64,000 nucleotides of DNA, from positions 2,232,001 through 2,296,000 of the forward strand of contig OZ241353.1 in assembly GCA_965200375.1 (NCBI GenBank), in the 5' to 3' direction. The stretch is from VXYL01 sp965200375 (GTDB lineage: Bacteria; Pseudomonadota; Gammaproteobacteria; Pseudomonadales; Azotimanducaceae). Below, one piece after another: positions 10,352-19,562 of the stretch (position 1 is the stretch's first letter; every line of letters begins with the position of its first letter). The notes under the pieces are model-generated. The model did not search any database. It was not told the DNA's origin and worked only from the letters and a program-made list of their open reading frames with translations. The position numbers were made by a program, and so were the translations under genes.

Positions 10352-11661
10352 GCGAAGCCTCGCCTGCCGGCCCCGTGGCCCGCGTGCGGGCGCTGTTCAA
10401 GGACCGGCCCGTGTTCGCCTGGGCGCTCTACGACTGGGGCAACTCGGTGTTCGCCACCACGGTGCTTGCCGGCTTCTTTCCGGTGTTCTTCAAGGAGTAC
10501 TGGAACGCTGGCACGGACCCAGTGGTGAGCACGGCGCGCCTCGGCTTCGCCAACTCCGTGGCCAGCTGCGCCGTGCTGGTCATGGCGCCGGTGCTGGGCG
10601 CTCTCGCCGACGGCGGCGGCGTCCGCAAGCGCTTCCTCGGCTTCTTTACCGGCCTCGGCGTGCTGATGGCCGCGGCGCTCTGGCTGGTGCCCCAAGGCGC
10701 ATGGAGCACCGCCGCCGTGGTTTACGTGCTTGCCTCCGTGGGTTTTTCCGGTGCCATCGTGTTCTACGACGCGCTGCTGGTGGCGGTCAGCCGGCCGGAG
10801 CGCTACGACGAGGTGTCCGCGTTCGGCTTTTCCCTCGGCTACATCGGCGGCGGCCTGCTGTTCGCCGGCAACGTGGCGATGACGCTGTGGCCCGGCGCCT
10901 TCGGCCTGGCGGATGCCGCCGAGGCGGTGCGCCTCTCCTTCGTGACGGTGGCCGTGTGGTGGCTGGTGTTCGCCCTGCCGCTGTTCCGCGCCGTGCCGGA
11001 ACCGCCGCCGACCCAGGCCGGCGCGGGTGCCCGGGCGGCCGTCTGGGCCAGCCTGCGGGAACTGTGGCAGACCGTGCGCCAATACCGGACCCACCGCATG
11101 GCGGCGCTGTTCCTTGCCGCCTACTTCTTCTACATCGACGGCGTACACACCATCATCCGCATGGCCGTGGACTATGGCCTCGCCCTCGGCTTCCCCGCCG
11201 AAAGCCTGATCGTGGCGCTCCTGATCACGCAGTTCGTGGGCTTCCCGGCGGCGCTGGCCTACGGCCTAGCCGCCAGCCGCTTCGGCCCCAAGCCGACGCT
11301 GTACTTCGGCGTGCTGGTGTACGTGGGCGTCACCGTCTACGCCTACTTCCTCTCCTCCGTGGCGGAGTTCTACATCCTAGCGGCGGTGATCGGCCTGGTG
11401 CAGGGCGGCGTGCAGGCCATCTCCCGCTCCCTCTACGCCCGCTTCGTGCCGCCCGCCCAGGCCGGCGCCTTCTTCGGCTTCTTTAACATGCTCGGCCGCT
11501 TCGCCGCCATCATCGGCCCGTCGCTGGTGGCCGTGACGGGCCTGCTCACCGGCAGCTCGCGCCTGGGGATTCTCTCGGTGGCCGTGCTGCTGATCGCCGG
11601 CATGGTGCTGCTGGGCTTCGTGCGGGAAACGGAAGGGCCGCCAGCGTCCCGGCCCGCCTAG
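10348..11661 (+). CDS. UMF1/Atg22-like major facilitator transporter
   Basis: A 437-residue polytopic membrane protein with about 12 hydrophobic segments. The opening WALYDWGNSVFATTVLAGFFPVF is typical of the UMF1 (unknown major facilitator 1, Atg22-like) family, as are the segments FGFSLGYIGGG and GGVQAISRSLYARFVPP. Substrate is unknown; amino-acid efflux is known only for the fungal relatives. GTG start at 10348 overlaps the metF stop by 4 bases, so it appears to be the last gene of the metK-metF unit, which may hint at a link with methionine or one-carbon metabolism. Confidence 0.85.
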   Translation: MSEASPAGPVARVRALFKDRPVFAWALYDWGNSVFATTVLAGFFPVFFKEYWNAGTDPVVSTARLGFANSVASCAVLVMAPVLGALADGGGVRKRFLGFFTGLGVLMAAALWLVPQGAWSTAAVVYVLASVGFSGAIVFYDALLVAVSRPERYDEVSAFGFSLGYIGGGLLFAGNVAMTLWPGAFGLADAAEAVRLSFVTVAVWWLVFALPLFRAVPEPPPTQAGAGARAAVWASLRELWQTVRQYRTHRMAALFLAAYFFYIDGVHTIIRMAVDYGLALGFPAESLIVALLITQFVGFPAALAYGLAASRFGPKPTLYFGVLVYVGVTVYAYFLSSVAEFYILAAVIGLVQGGVQAISRSLYARFVPPAQAGAFFGFFNMLGRFAAIIGPSLVAVTGLLTGSSRLGILSVAVLLIAGMVLLGFVRETEGPPASRPA

Positions 11662-11818
11662 GGACCACTGGCCGTGCGTGGCTGTGGGAGATCGCCCACG
11701 GCGGTGTGCGCCCGTTGCCGCAGACAGCGCCGCCGGCGTCTTCGACAATGTCGCCGTGGCCCTGCTCGAAACAACCCGACACCCGTACCGGACCGCGCAC
11801 GGGAGCGGACCCGCCGCG

Positions 11819-11827
11819 TGCTACGAT
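11819..11827 (+). promoter_or_regulatory. Possible extended -10 element before the first Uma2 gene
   Basis: TGCTACGAT lies about 66 bases upstream of the Uma2 ATG in a 231-base gap that otherwise shows nothing I can assign. No clear -35. Weak evidence. Confidence 0.3.
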
Positions 11828-11892
11828 GGACGCGATTGCGGTGTTCCCAGAGCGCCTCGCCACGCCGCGGCGATGCCCATCAGGAGCAAGCG

Positions 11893-12753
11893 ATGTCCGA
11901 GGCCGGTTCCGACTTCCGCCCCCAACGGGTGCCGCCGGCAGCGCCCTCGGGCCGCTCCAAAGTCGCCCGGCCGCCGGGCCATGCCGGCCGACGGGACCCG
12001 CCGCCCGACCCGCGGCTCGACGCCGCCCTTTCCCTCGACAATCCGGTCTACCCCCTTGATCCGCCGCTGGAGGACGTGCGCATCCCCGTGAAGGCGCCGC
12101 ACGCCGCCGCGACGGCCTACTCCCGCGACGCTCTGATGCACCGTTTCCCAAACGCCCAAGTGGGCGACGATCTGCCCATGCTGTTCTCCGAGCCAGGCAG
12201 GACGGAGCAGAGCCGGCTGTCGCCGGACGTGTTCGTGGCCCTCGACGTGCCGCCCCGGGGCACCCGCGCCGACTACGACGCCGACGCGCTGGGCCCGCCG
12301 GACTTCGTGCTGGAGGTGCTGTCGCGAAGCACCTGGAAGCACGACCTGGGCCGCAAGCTCGACTGCTACCAGCGCCTCGGGGTGCGCGAGTGCCTGCTGT
12401 TCGACGTCGCCCGAGAGGGCCCGGCCGGCACCGGCAGGGAACTGTGGGGGTTCGCGCTGACGCCGGAACGCCGAGAACCGCTCGAGGAGGCGGTGCTGCC
12501 GAACGGCGAGTGCGGGGTGCGCAGCGCCGTGCTGGGACTGGTGGCCTACGTGGCCGAACGGACGCCACCCTCCGTGCCGGGGGAGACGTGGGCGCTGACG
12601 ATGCGCTGGCACGATCCGGCGACCGCGACGGACATCCCCGACTACGACGAGGCGCGGGCCCGGGCCGATGCGGCGGAGCTCGAGGCGAAAGCGGCCCAAC
12701 GCCGGATCGCGGCACTGGAAGAACGGCTTCGCGAGGTGCGCGACGGGGCTTGA
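11893..12753 (+). CDS. Uma2 family (DUF820) PD-(D/E)XK protein
   Basis: 286-residue protein of the Uma2/DUF820 family, a PD-(D/E)XK nuclease-fold group that is often multicopy in genomes of unknown biology. AGGAGC before the ATG supports the start. After a proline/arginine-rich leader, the core shows SPDVFVALDVP, the acidic FVLEVLSRST and DLGRKLDCYQRLGV with the expected Asp, Glu and Lys, then a C-terminal coiled-coil-like stretch rich in Ala, Glu and Arg (about 250-285). A second, different Uma2 gene is at 57.3 kb. Substrate and role are unknown. Confidence 0.82.
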   Translation: MSEAGSDFRPQRVPPAAPSGRSKVARPPGHAGRRDPPPDPRLDAALSLDNPVYPLDPPLEDVRIPVKAPHAAATAYSRDALMHRFPNAQVGDDLPMLFSEPGRTEQSRLSPDVFVALDVPPRGTRADYDADALGPPDFVLEVLSRSTWKHDLGRKLDCYQRLGVRECLLFDVAREGPAGTGRELWGFALTPERREPLEEAVLPNGECGVRSAVLGLVAYVAERTPPSVPGETWALTMRWHDPATATDIPDYDEARARADAAELEAKAAQRRIAALEERLREVRDGA

Positions 12754-12763
12754 GAGCCCCTGA

Positions 12764-12805
12764 CGAACGGCCAGCCCGGTCGGAGCGCCCCCGGCAGGCC
12801 GTTCG
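12764..12805. terminator. Inverted repeat between convergent genes, possible terminator
   Basis: Arms CGAACGGCC (12764-12772) and GGCCGTTCG (12797-12805) form a perfect 9-bp stem between the convergent Uma2 and helicase genes, just outside both stop codons. There is no T-tract, so intrinsic termination is uncertain; position is the main support. Confidence 0.45.
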
Positions 12806-12808
12806 CGA

Positions 12809-15800
12809 TCAAGCCGGGCGCAGTTCCAGCCCCTTCCGCAGAACTTCGCCGAGGCGCCTGCCCGGGTGAGAACGGGGCTCGCCCAGGCCCTCCGGCGCCT
12901 TGAACACCGCGCTGCCGGGAGACCACAGTTCCATGCTCTCGGCGTGTTCCTCGTAGTAGGCGGGATTGGTCGTCACGCGCACGAAGTCCGTCATGCCGGC
13001 CATGCGCAAGGCGTATTCGCGGTTGCCGAGGGGGCGAAGTTCGGCGTCCGGCGGCATGAGTTCGGGCCTTCCGATTAGCTGCTCCAAGTCGTCCATCGTC
13101 ACTGGAGATGGCGGCGCCGGGGGCAAGGCGAGTTCGGCCGCGTCCACGGCGGCGTCGAGGTCGAAGCCAGCGGCTTGGGCCTCGGCGGTCTGCCGTTCCA
13201 GCGCCGCCACCGCGTTGCGCCGGGCCGCGTCCGGGCCGCCGGCGGTCTTGGCCAGCACCGCGCCGGCGATGGCGCCGGGCAGCCGCGCCAAGATCGGCTG
13301 CAAGCGACCGACCACGGTCTCGAACAATTGGATGCGTTCGCGCAGTGCCCGGTACACATCCGTCTCCACCGTGCCTTCGTAGTGCAGGTTGACGATGCGG
13401 ATGCGCGGGTGCGCCTGGCCCAAGCGGTCGATGCGGCCGATGCGCTGCTCCACGCGCATGGGGTTCCATGGCATGTCGTAGTTCACCACCGCGCCGCAGA
13501 ACTGAAAGTTCAAGCCTTCGGCGGCGGCATCGGTGCAAAGCAGAACGTCCGCTTCGCCCTCGCGGAAGCGGCGCTTGGCGTCGTCCCGGCCTACTTGCCG
13601 CCAAGTGGCACCGTCCGTGGCGGGCACTTCGCCGCCGCGGCCGGAGAAGCACATGAGCCTTGCGTCCGCTTCCTGCCGCAGGGCGTCGCGCAGGAAGTCC
13701 ATGGTGTCCGTGAACTGGGTGAACACCATCGCCTGGCGGTAGCCCTGCCCGCGCAGTTCGGCGAGCACGGCCTTCAAGCTGGCGAGCTTGCTGTCCGGCG
13801 GCAGGGCGCGGGCGCGTTCGAGCAGGGCGACGATCTGCGCGCGCTCGTCCGCCACCAGCGCATCCCGGGCCAGGCGTTCCAACTCGTCGGATTCGTCGAC
13901 GTCCGCCAGCTCGTCGTCCGGGGCGTCCTCTTCGGCGTATTCGAGCAGCGCCGCTTCGCGTTGATCCATTGCCGCCAGGCGCCGCTCGAAGGTGCGCCGC
14001 AGCGCTTGGAAGCTGCTGGCGACGCGGCGCCGGTACACCGTCATCACGAAGCCGACCGCGGAGCGCTCGGCCGCGGCGGCTTGGTCGTAGGCGTTCGAGA
14101 TGTAGGCTTCCACCGCCTCGTACAGCGCCTGTTCTTCCGCCGTCATGGGCAGAAAGCGATCCTCCACGTCGCGCTCGGCGATGGGCGAACCCAAGCGCCC
14201 GGCCTTGGCGTAGCGGCGCAGCAGTTGCCGCGTGTGGCGCGACACCAGATGGCGAATCGGCGTGTTCGAGCGCATCAGCGCCAGCGCCGCTCGCCGCTCC
14301 TGCGCGGTGAGTTGGCGGCGCGGAATGGTGGCCTCGTCGCGCAATGCCCGCAGCAGCTTGCCGCTCTGCAAACGCGACAGCCCGGTGATGCGTTCGGCCC
14401 CCTCGCGGGACACCTCGCCGAAGGCCCGCTCCACGCTGCGGAACAGCAGCGCCAGCCGCTCCATTGCCTCGGCGGAGGGGTTCGGCGCTTCCACATCCTC
14501 GAAGAACCGCAGGAATGCATCCGACGACCACGCCGCCGGCAAGCCCAGAAGGTCGAGCAAGTCCCATGTTTCGATGGGGTGTACCTGCATGGGCGTTGCG
14601 GTCAGCAGCAGCAGACCTTCGGTGCGTTCCTTCAGCGCCCGCATCAGCCGCAGCAGGGCATTGGGGCGGTCTTCTTGCGTCGCGGAGGAGCGTCGCCGGG
14701 CGTGGTGGGCTTCGTCCAGCACGATCACGTCCCACGGTTCGGCTTCCTCCAGCAGAACGGCCGCGCGCTCCTGGCGCCGCATCAACTGGCTGGAGACGAT
14801 CACCGCCGGCTGTTCGTGCCACGCGGAGCTTGCCGAGTCCGGCTCGCCCAGCGCTTCGCGCACGGGCGATGGCAGCCAGCGCAGCGTCTTGCCGTCGTAG
14901 ATGGGCCAGTCGAGATTGAACTTCTCGCGCAGCTCGATCTGCCACTGCGCCAGCACTGCCTTCGGCGCGAGAATGAGAACGCGCTTGGCCTTGCCGGCCA
15001 GCCACGCCTGGCGCAGCAGCATCCCCGCCTGAATCGTCTTGCCGAGGCCCACTTCGTCCGCGAGCAGGAGCTTCGGCGGCCACTGCGTGTACAACCGTTG
15101 GAAGGCGCGGGCCTGATGCGGCCACGGTTCCACCGCGGCAGTTGCGACGCCCACCTGCGCGCCACCATCCGGCAACCTCGGCGCTTGTGCGATGAAGCGC
15201 CATACCACGGTGCGAAGATCGACGGGTGTTTGTGTTGGCGGGAGCGGCTGCGGCGTTGCTTGGCAGCGCTCCGGCCCATCTTCCATGCGAGGGGCAAGCC
15301 CCTCGCGCTCCCCCGCTGAGGGCTCCGGCTGCAAGCGCCGGGGCAGATCGTCCTTCGGCAGGAAGCGCATCAGGTCCTGCCGCACGGCGCTTGGCACGTC
15401 CAGCACTTCGAGGCGCTGCGAGCGGTTGGCCCACAGGCGGGAGAAGTTCTCCTCCTCTATCTCCACGCGGGCCGGATCCTCCCAGCTGGCGTAGACGTGG
15501 ACGCTCTCCCAGTTGCGCTGCCAGCCGGCCGGCGTCTCGTTCAAGCTGCCGTTCCAGGCGACGCGGTCGCCAGCGCCGTCTTCGACGATGCCGGCCTTCT
15601 CGTGGAAGATGGCGCCGTCCGGCACCGGTACGCCTTCCGCATTGCAGGGCACCGCGACTTTCACGTCCAGATGGCCGCGCCCGATCATCCACGCCAAGAG
15701 TTCCAAGGCGTCGCCGACATCAGCATCCGGCGGCGCAAGGGGCAATCGCGCCAAGCGCCGTTCCACCTGCTCCCGCAACGCCTCGCCGCGCTCGATGGCG

Positions 15801-16027
15801 GCGATTTCCTCCGCTTCGAGGGTGCAGCCAACCAACAGCCGCATGTGGCCGTCGTTGTGCACCAGCCCTTCGATGCCGCGGGCGGCCAACGCCAATGCGC
15901 CGGCGTTGAAGTAGCCGGTGAGCCGGTGGTAGCGCACGGCGTCCTGCAGAGCCGGAACGTAGAACAAGCGCACCAGATCGCCGTCGTCCGGCGTGTAGCG
16001 GATGCGCCAGTTTCTGTCGCGGAGCAT
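12809..16027 (-). CDS. PLD-like nuclease/SNF2 helicase fusion (DISARM/Hma-type defence helicase)
   Basis: A 1,072-residue protein. Start chosen at ATG 16027 (MLRDRNWRIRYTPDDGDL); a GTG 21 bases upstream is possible. An N-terminal phospholipase-D-like domain (about 1-215) has an HxK motif in FHEKAGIV (about 142) followed by WNGSLNET. A SNF2 helicase follows: Walker A DEVGLGKT (about 324-331), DEAH box VIVLDEAHH (about 435), LLLLTATPM, then the C-terminal lobe with VFTQFTDTMDFL, TDAAAEGLNFQ and motif VI QRIGRIDRLGQ. This architecture is typical of helicases that accompany DUF1156 methylases and DUF499 ATPases in defence islands; both occur nearby. A short palindromic repeat is inserted in frame in the linker (about 234-248). 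It should translocate on DNA and may cut it. Confidence 0.85.
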   Translation of the reverse strand: MLRDRNWRIRYTPDDGDLVRLFYVPALQDAVRYHRLTGYFNAGALALAARGIEGLVHNDGHMRLLVGCTLEAEEIAAIERGEALREQVERRLARLPLAPPDADVGDALELLAWMIGRGHLDVKVAVPCNAEGVPVPDGAIFHEKAGIVEDGAGDRVAWNGSLNETPAGWQRNWESVHVYASWEDPARVEIEEENFSRLWANRSQRLEVLDVPSAVRQDLMRFLPKDDLPRRLQPEPSAGEREGLAPRMEDGPERCQATPQPLPPTQTPVDLRTVVWRFIAQAPRLPDGGAQVGVATAAVEPWPHQARAFQRLYTQWPPKLLLADEVGLGKTIQAGMLLRQAWLAGKAKRVLILAPKAVLAQWQIELREKFNLDWPIYDGKTLRWLPSPVREALGEPDSASSAWHEQPAVIVSSQLMRRQERAAVLLEEAEPWDVIVLDEAHHARRRSSATQEDRPNALLRLMRALKERTEGLLLLTATPMQVHPIETWDLLDLLGLPAAWSSDAFLRFFEDVEAPNPSAEAMERLALLFRSVERAFGEVSREGAERITGLSRLQSGKLLRALRDEATIPRRQLTAQERRAALALMRSNTPIRHLVSRHTRQLLRRYAKAGRLGSPIAERDVEDRFLPMTAEEQALYEAVEAYISNAYDQAAAAERSAVGFVMTVYRRRVASSFQALRRTFERRLAAMDQREAALLEYAEEDAPDDELADVDESDELERLARDALVADERAQIVALLERARALPPDSKLASLKAVLAELRGQGYRQAMVFTQFTDTMDFLRDALRQEADARLMCFSGRGGEVPATDGATWRQVGRDDAKRRFREGEADVLLCTDAAAEGLNFQFCGAVVNYDMPWNPMRVEQRIGRIDRLGQAHPRIRIVNLHYEGTVETDVYRALRERIQLFETVVGRLQPILARLPGAIAGAVLAKTAGGPDAARRNAVAALERQTAEAQAAGFDLDAAVDAAELALPPAPPSPVTMDDLEQLIGRPELMPPDAELRPLGNREYALRMAGMTDFVRVTTNPAYYEEHAESMELWSPGSAVFKAPEGLGEPRSHPGRRLGEVLRKGLELRPA
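15285..15325 (-). repeat. Palindromic repeat inserted in frame in the helicase gene
   Basis: Perfect inverted repeat GCGAGGGGC-AA-GCCCCTCGC (15287-15306) followed by a GC-rich tail CTCCCCCGCTGAGGGCTC. It is the reverse complement of the three tandem repeats at the end of miaB (52621-52743). In the helicase it encodes PEPSAGEREGLAPRM without breaking the frame, in the linker between the PLD and SNF2 domains. Confidence 0.75.
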
Positions 16028-16134
16028 GGGCGAAGCATAGCCGGCCACACACTGGTGACGGGATGTGCTGCGGCCCTACCTGCTTTTCGGGATTGGCCAA
16101 ATGCCTGCCTGGCCAGTCGACGTCCTCCGTCGGT

Positions 16135-16626
16135 TCACGCGAACAGCCACGCGTTCAGCAGGCGTCCGGGGCTGAACGCGAAGGCGCCGGCGATGAGGAT
16201 GCCGCCCAAGTACAGGCCGCGCATGGTTCCGGCGTGCGTCTTCACGTCGCCCCGCTTGATCGACCACATGGCCAGCGGAACGCTGACGAAGACGACCACG
16301 CAGAACAGGTGAATGAAGCCGAAGTGTCCCCAAAGCGTTGGCCCCACCAGCGCTGGCATGGCCGCTGCCACGACGGACGAAAAGGTGATGAGCACGACGT
16401 AGACTTTGCCGAGCCGTTTGTGGATGGGCGTGCCCTTGCGCCGCAGCAGCAGCCAAGCGCCGATCAGAAAGCAGGGCACGATGGTGGCGAAATGGAGGTA
16501 GGCCAGCGCAAGGTAGAAGCCGCCGCCTGCAAAGGCGATCGCGCTGTGACTGCCAAGCTCAACTTCCACGATTGCTGATTGTTGCACAGACGGGGCCGAA
16601 CTGTGCCGCGACCCGCCGCGTTCCAA
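16135..16626 (-). CDS. DUF2306-like small membrane protein
   Basis: Up to 163 residues with four hydrophobic segments (about 31-50, 52-62 and 77-92, 98-120, 136-155). The pattern RRKGTPIHKRLGKVYVV and THAGTMRGLYLGG resembles DUF2306 membrane proteins of unknown function. The start is uncertain: ATG 16626 gives 163 residues, but GTG 16569 gives 144 and begins just before the first membrane helix, which is more natural. It lies downstream of, and in opposite orientation to, the ATPase pseudogene and beside the helicase. No role can be deduced. Confidence 0.6.
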   Translation of the reverse strand: MERGGSRHSSAPSVQQSAIVEVELGSHSAIAFAGGGFYLALAYLHFATIVPCFLIGAWLLLRRKGTPIHKRLGKVYVVLITFSSVVAAAMPALVGPTLWGHFGFIHLFCVVVFVSVPLAMWSIKRGDVKTHAGTMRGLYLGGILIAGAFAFSPGRLLNAWLFA

Positions 16627-16684
16627 GCGAGGCGCTAGCCCGTGCCGCGTTTCGTCGACAGTTGATGGCCACTGCCTACCAATC

Positions 16685-16713
16685 GCAAAATGGCTACAGA
16701 GATTACATTTTGC
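16685..16713. promoter_or_regulatory. Inverted repeat in front of the broken ATPase gene
   Basis: Arms GCAAAATG (16685-16692) and CATTTTGC (16706-16713), 13-base spacer, ending 8 bases before the ATG at 16722. The block is AT-rich against a GC-rich background. It looks like an operator or a translational-control hairpin; function is inferred from position only. Confidence 0.5.
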
Positions 16714-16721
16714 GGCTCAAA

Positions 16722-17882
16722 ATGGCCCTAGTAAGTCGATTCTTCGACATCCCGGAGCAAACTTGCTTCCTGTTCGGCCCTCGTGGCACCGGCAAATCCA
16801 CTTGGCTGCGGCATTGCCTGCCCGATGCGCTGTTCGTCGATCTGCTCGATCCTGTGCGCCACCGGAGCTTGGAAGCCCGCCCGGAGCGGCTGCGGGAGTT
16901 GCTCGCCGGTGCCCAGCTCGGAACGGTGGTGATCGACGAAATCCAGCGCGTGCCGGCACTGCTCACCGTCGTCCATGCCATGTTGGAAGAGCCATCGCCG
17001 CCGCGCTTCGTGCTCACGGGTTCGAGCGCCCGCAAGCTGCGCCGGGGCGGCGTGGACCTGCTCGGCGGCAGGGCGGTTCAATGCACGCTGCACCCGTTCA
17101 TGGCCGCCGAACTGCCGGCCTTCGACTGGCCGGCGCACTGGAAACGGGCCTGCTCCCGTTGGTGTGGGGCGCGGCGCAGCCAAGCGCAACGCTGGCGGGC
17201 TACGCGAGCCTGTATCTCGACCAGGAAGTGCGGGCGGAGGGCTTGACGCGCAACGTCGGCAACTTCGCGCGCTTTTTGGAAGCGGCGAGCTTCTCCCACG
17301 GCGGCGAGCTCAACGTCGCCGCCATCGCCCGCGAGTGCGAAGTGGCGGCAAGGCCGTGGCCAGCTACCTCGAGATCCTCCAACACCTGCTGCTCGCCTAC
17401 ACGCTGCCGGTGTTCCGCAAACGCGCCAAGCGCCAAACCACCGCGCATCGCAAGTTCTATCTGTTCGACGCCGGCGTGTTTCGCGCCCTGCGCCCGAAGG
17501 GGCCGCTGGACCGGCCGAGCGAGATCGACGGCCAAGCGCTGGAGGGGTTTTGGTGGCGCAACACTTGCGGGCATGGGCGGCGTACTCTGGCGACGGTGCC
17601 GAGCTGTACTTCTGGCGGACGCGCAGCGGCGTGGAGGTGGATTTCGTGGTCTACGGCGAGCGCGGGGTGCAGGCGTTCGAGGTGAAGAACGCAAGCCGCG
17701 TGGAAGCGAAGGATCTGCGCGGCCTGCGGGCGTTCCGCGAGGACTATCCAGAAGCGCAAGCGGCGCTGCTTTACCGTGGCCGCGACCGCCTGCGCATGGG
17801 CGGCATCTGGTGCCTGCCGGTGGAGGAGTTTCTGCGGCGGGTGGTGCCGGGGCGCGGGGTGCTGGATTGGTTGGAGGACTAG
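16722..17882 (+). pseudogene. AAA/DUF4143-type ATPase, three frameshifts
   Basis: Remains of a stand-alone ATPase of the AAA_14 plus DUF4143 type (about 390 residues when intact), a family often seen in toxin-like or mobile contexts. The N-terminus reads FFDIPEQTCFLFGPRGTGKS (Walker A) and VVIDEIQRVP (Walker B). The frame then changes near 17138 (continuing as LETGLLPLVWGAAQPS), again near 17345 (VASYLEILQHLLLAYTLP) and again near 17545 in a GGGGTTTT run (LVAQHLRAWAAY). The last piece carries the DUF4143 C-terminal nuclease-like signature VDFVVYGERGVQAFEVK. Three separate shifts make sequencing error unlikely as the sole explanation, so I call it decayed. Confidence 0.8.
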
Positions 17883-17919
17883 GCGCTGCCGCCGAGTTGC
17901 TTCATTGCCTGGCCCCGCC

Positions 17920-19500
17920 TCACGACCGCCAACGCAACAGCGCTTGTTCCAAGTCTCTCGCCAGCGGCTGGATGTCGCTGTCGTCGTTCCGCGTCTCCAA
18001 GCTGGCGACGACGCGGCAGACCTCAGCCACGTCGCGCTCCAAGGCGTCCGCAAGGCTTTGCATCTTGGTCTTGGCAATGATCTGCGGACTGTCCGAGGCG
18101 GAATCGAACACCGCGTTCAGCCTCTCCACCCGGGCCCTCAACTCCTTAAGCTCGATGCCGAGCGCTTGGGCCAGTGCGGGCTGACCTTCGCCGCTGAGCC
18201 GTTGCCACACCCACATCTCCGGGGCCCGGTCGCCAGGGAGGTAGTACACCGGCACTTCCCGCTGCGCTTGAGATCGAATCTTGCCGGCAATGAGGCCGTC
18301 GCGCTTGTCGCCATCGAGCACGAAGACGAAACTCTCGATCTGGCCGAACTTCCGAAACGCTGTCGCGTGTGCCGGAAACTCCTCGGCGCCAGTGTCCCTG
18401 CCGATGCGCACCGACTCCCTTTTCACCCGATGGCGAGGCAGCAAATCATCGAAGATACCTTGCAGGATCCCTTCGGCGGCATCGTCCTCGCACAGCACGT
18501 TGAGCCCCTCGCCGGACCTTCCGTACAGGGCGTCTTGCACCAAGTCGCGATAGGCCGGCACCACGGCGACCTTCCCCGATTCATCGCGCTCGAGGAAGAC
18601 GCGCCCGTGTTCCGGCACGCACTCCAGCACCACCGGGCTGTGGGTGGTCACCAACACTTGCAGGTTGTTCAGCAAGGCAAGTTGCTGCAACTGCAACATG
18701 AGCAGCTGCTGCACCCACGGATGCAGGCCGGCTTCCACTTCGTCGATGAGCACCAGCGCGTCGCGCAGTTGGGCGATCTCGGCGGCAAGCCGCAGGATGG
18801 CCCGTTCGCCAGCAGCCATGTGCAGTTCGGAGTAGGCCGCGCCGCCGGCCTGCTCTGCAAAGAGCAGGTTCTTCGCGCCGCTCGACAGCCGAACCACGGC
18901 GGCGTAGTCGAACGGCAGCATCCGCTGCGCGAAATCGACCTGCAAGGCCGTGAGCGGCGATTCCGCCGGTACCACGCGCAAATGCGACATGCCGAGAACG
19001 CTGCGTACCTCGGAGGGATTGCTCAAGTTGCTGAGCGTGCGCAGGTAGACCGGGCGCTCCGGCTGTTTCGCGCCTTGACGACCAAGGAAGCTCCGGCTCC
19101 AAGCCTTCGACCGCCGCCAGCGCATGGCGCGGCGACCTTCCGGCGTGGCGTACTGGAACTCGATGGTTGTTTCCGACCGGCCGTCTTGGCGGTCGCCGAC
19201 GTTGGGGCGGTAGTCCGGAAACAGCGTGGATGGCACGAAGTCCCGCACGCCAGCGCCTGGCACCTTGTAAGCACAGGCAGCCGCGAACAACACCGTGGAT
19301 TTGCCGCTCGCGTTGCCGCCGGCGATGACGCTGACGGGATAGTCGAAGCCGACGCGCAAGTCCTCAATGCCGCGGATGCCGTCTATCGACACCTCGGCGA
19401 GAAAGTGCGGCAAGTGCGGTTTCTTGCCTTGCAGCTGCTGCCAGAGCTTGGCGAAACGTCGCTCGATCATTCGCGGCTGCTCCGTTCCATGCGGATGCAC
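17920..19500 (-). CDS. OLD-like AAA ATPase (AAA_21/TOPRIM-type nuclease)
   Basis: 526-residue SMC/ABC-like ATPase of the overcoming-lysogenisation-defect type. ATP-binding domain: Walker A IAGGNASGKST (about 59-69), ABC-like signature MAAGERAIL, Walker B DALVLIDEVEAGLHP and switch VTTHSPVV. The C-terminal part (about 325-440) begins NVLCEDDAAEGIL and contains FVFVLDGDKRDG, which fits a TOPRIM-like metal site (Glu then DxD). Such proteins act as nucleases in defence islands, alone or with a helicase partner. The start may instead be the ATG encoding MIERRFAKLW, 10 codons later. It is on the same strand as the DUF1156 methylase, 62 bases downstream of it. Confidence 0.82.
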   Translation of the reverse strand: MHPHGTEQPRMIERRFAKLWQQLQGKKPHLPHFLAEVSIDGIRGIEDLRVGFDYPVSVIAGGNASGKSTVLFAAACAYKVPGAGVRDFVPSTLFPDYRPNVGDRQDGRSETTIEFQYATPEGRRAMRWRRSKAWSRSFLGRQGAKQPERPVYLRTLSNLSNPSEVRSVLGMSHLRVVPAESPLTALQVDFAQRMLPFDYAAVVRLSSGAKNLLFAEQAGGAAYSELHMAAGERAILRLAAEIAQLRDALVLIDEVEAGLHPWVQQLLMLQLQQLALLNNLQVLVTTHSPVVLECVPEHGRVFLERDESGKVAVVPAYRDLVQDALYGRSGEGLNVLCEDDAAEGILQGIFDDLLPRHRVKRESVRIGRDTGAEEFPAHATAFRKFGQIESFVFVLDGDKRDGLIAGKIRSQAQREVPVYYLPGDRAPEMWVWQRLSGEGQPALAQALGIELKELRARVERLNAVFDSASDSPQIIAKTKMQSLADALERDVAEVCRVVASLETRNDDSDIQPLARDLEQALLRWRS

Positions 19501-19562
19501 AGTAGGTGGTCACTCGGGCGGAATCAAGAGACGCTGCCGGCGAGGCGGACGAGGAACGGCCG

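Noticed and set aside
13175..15319. Plus-strand 714-codon open frame opposite the helicase
   Set aside because: Antisense shadow of a protein with clear SNF2 motifs; composition is that of a complement frame.
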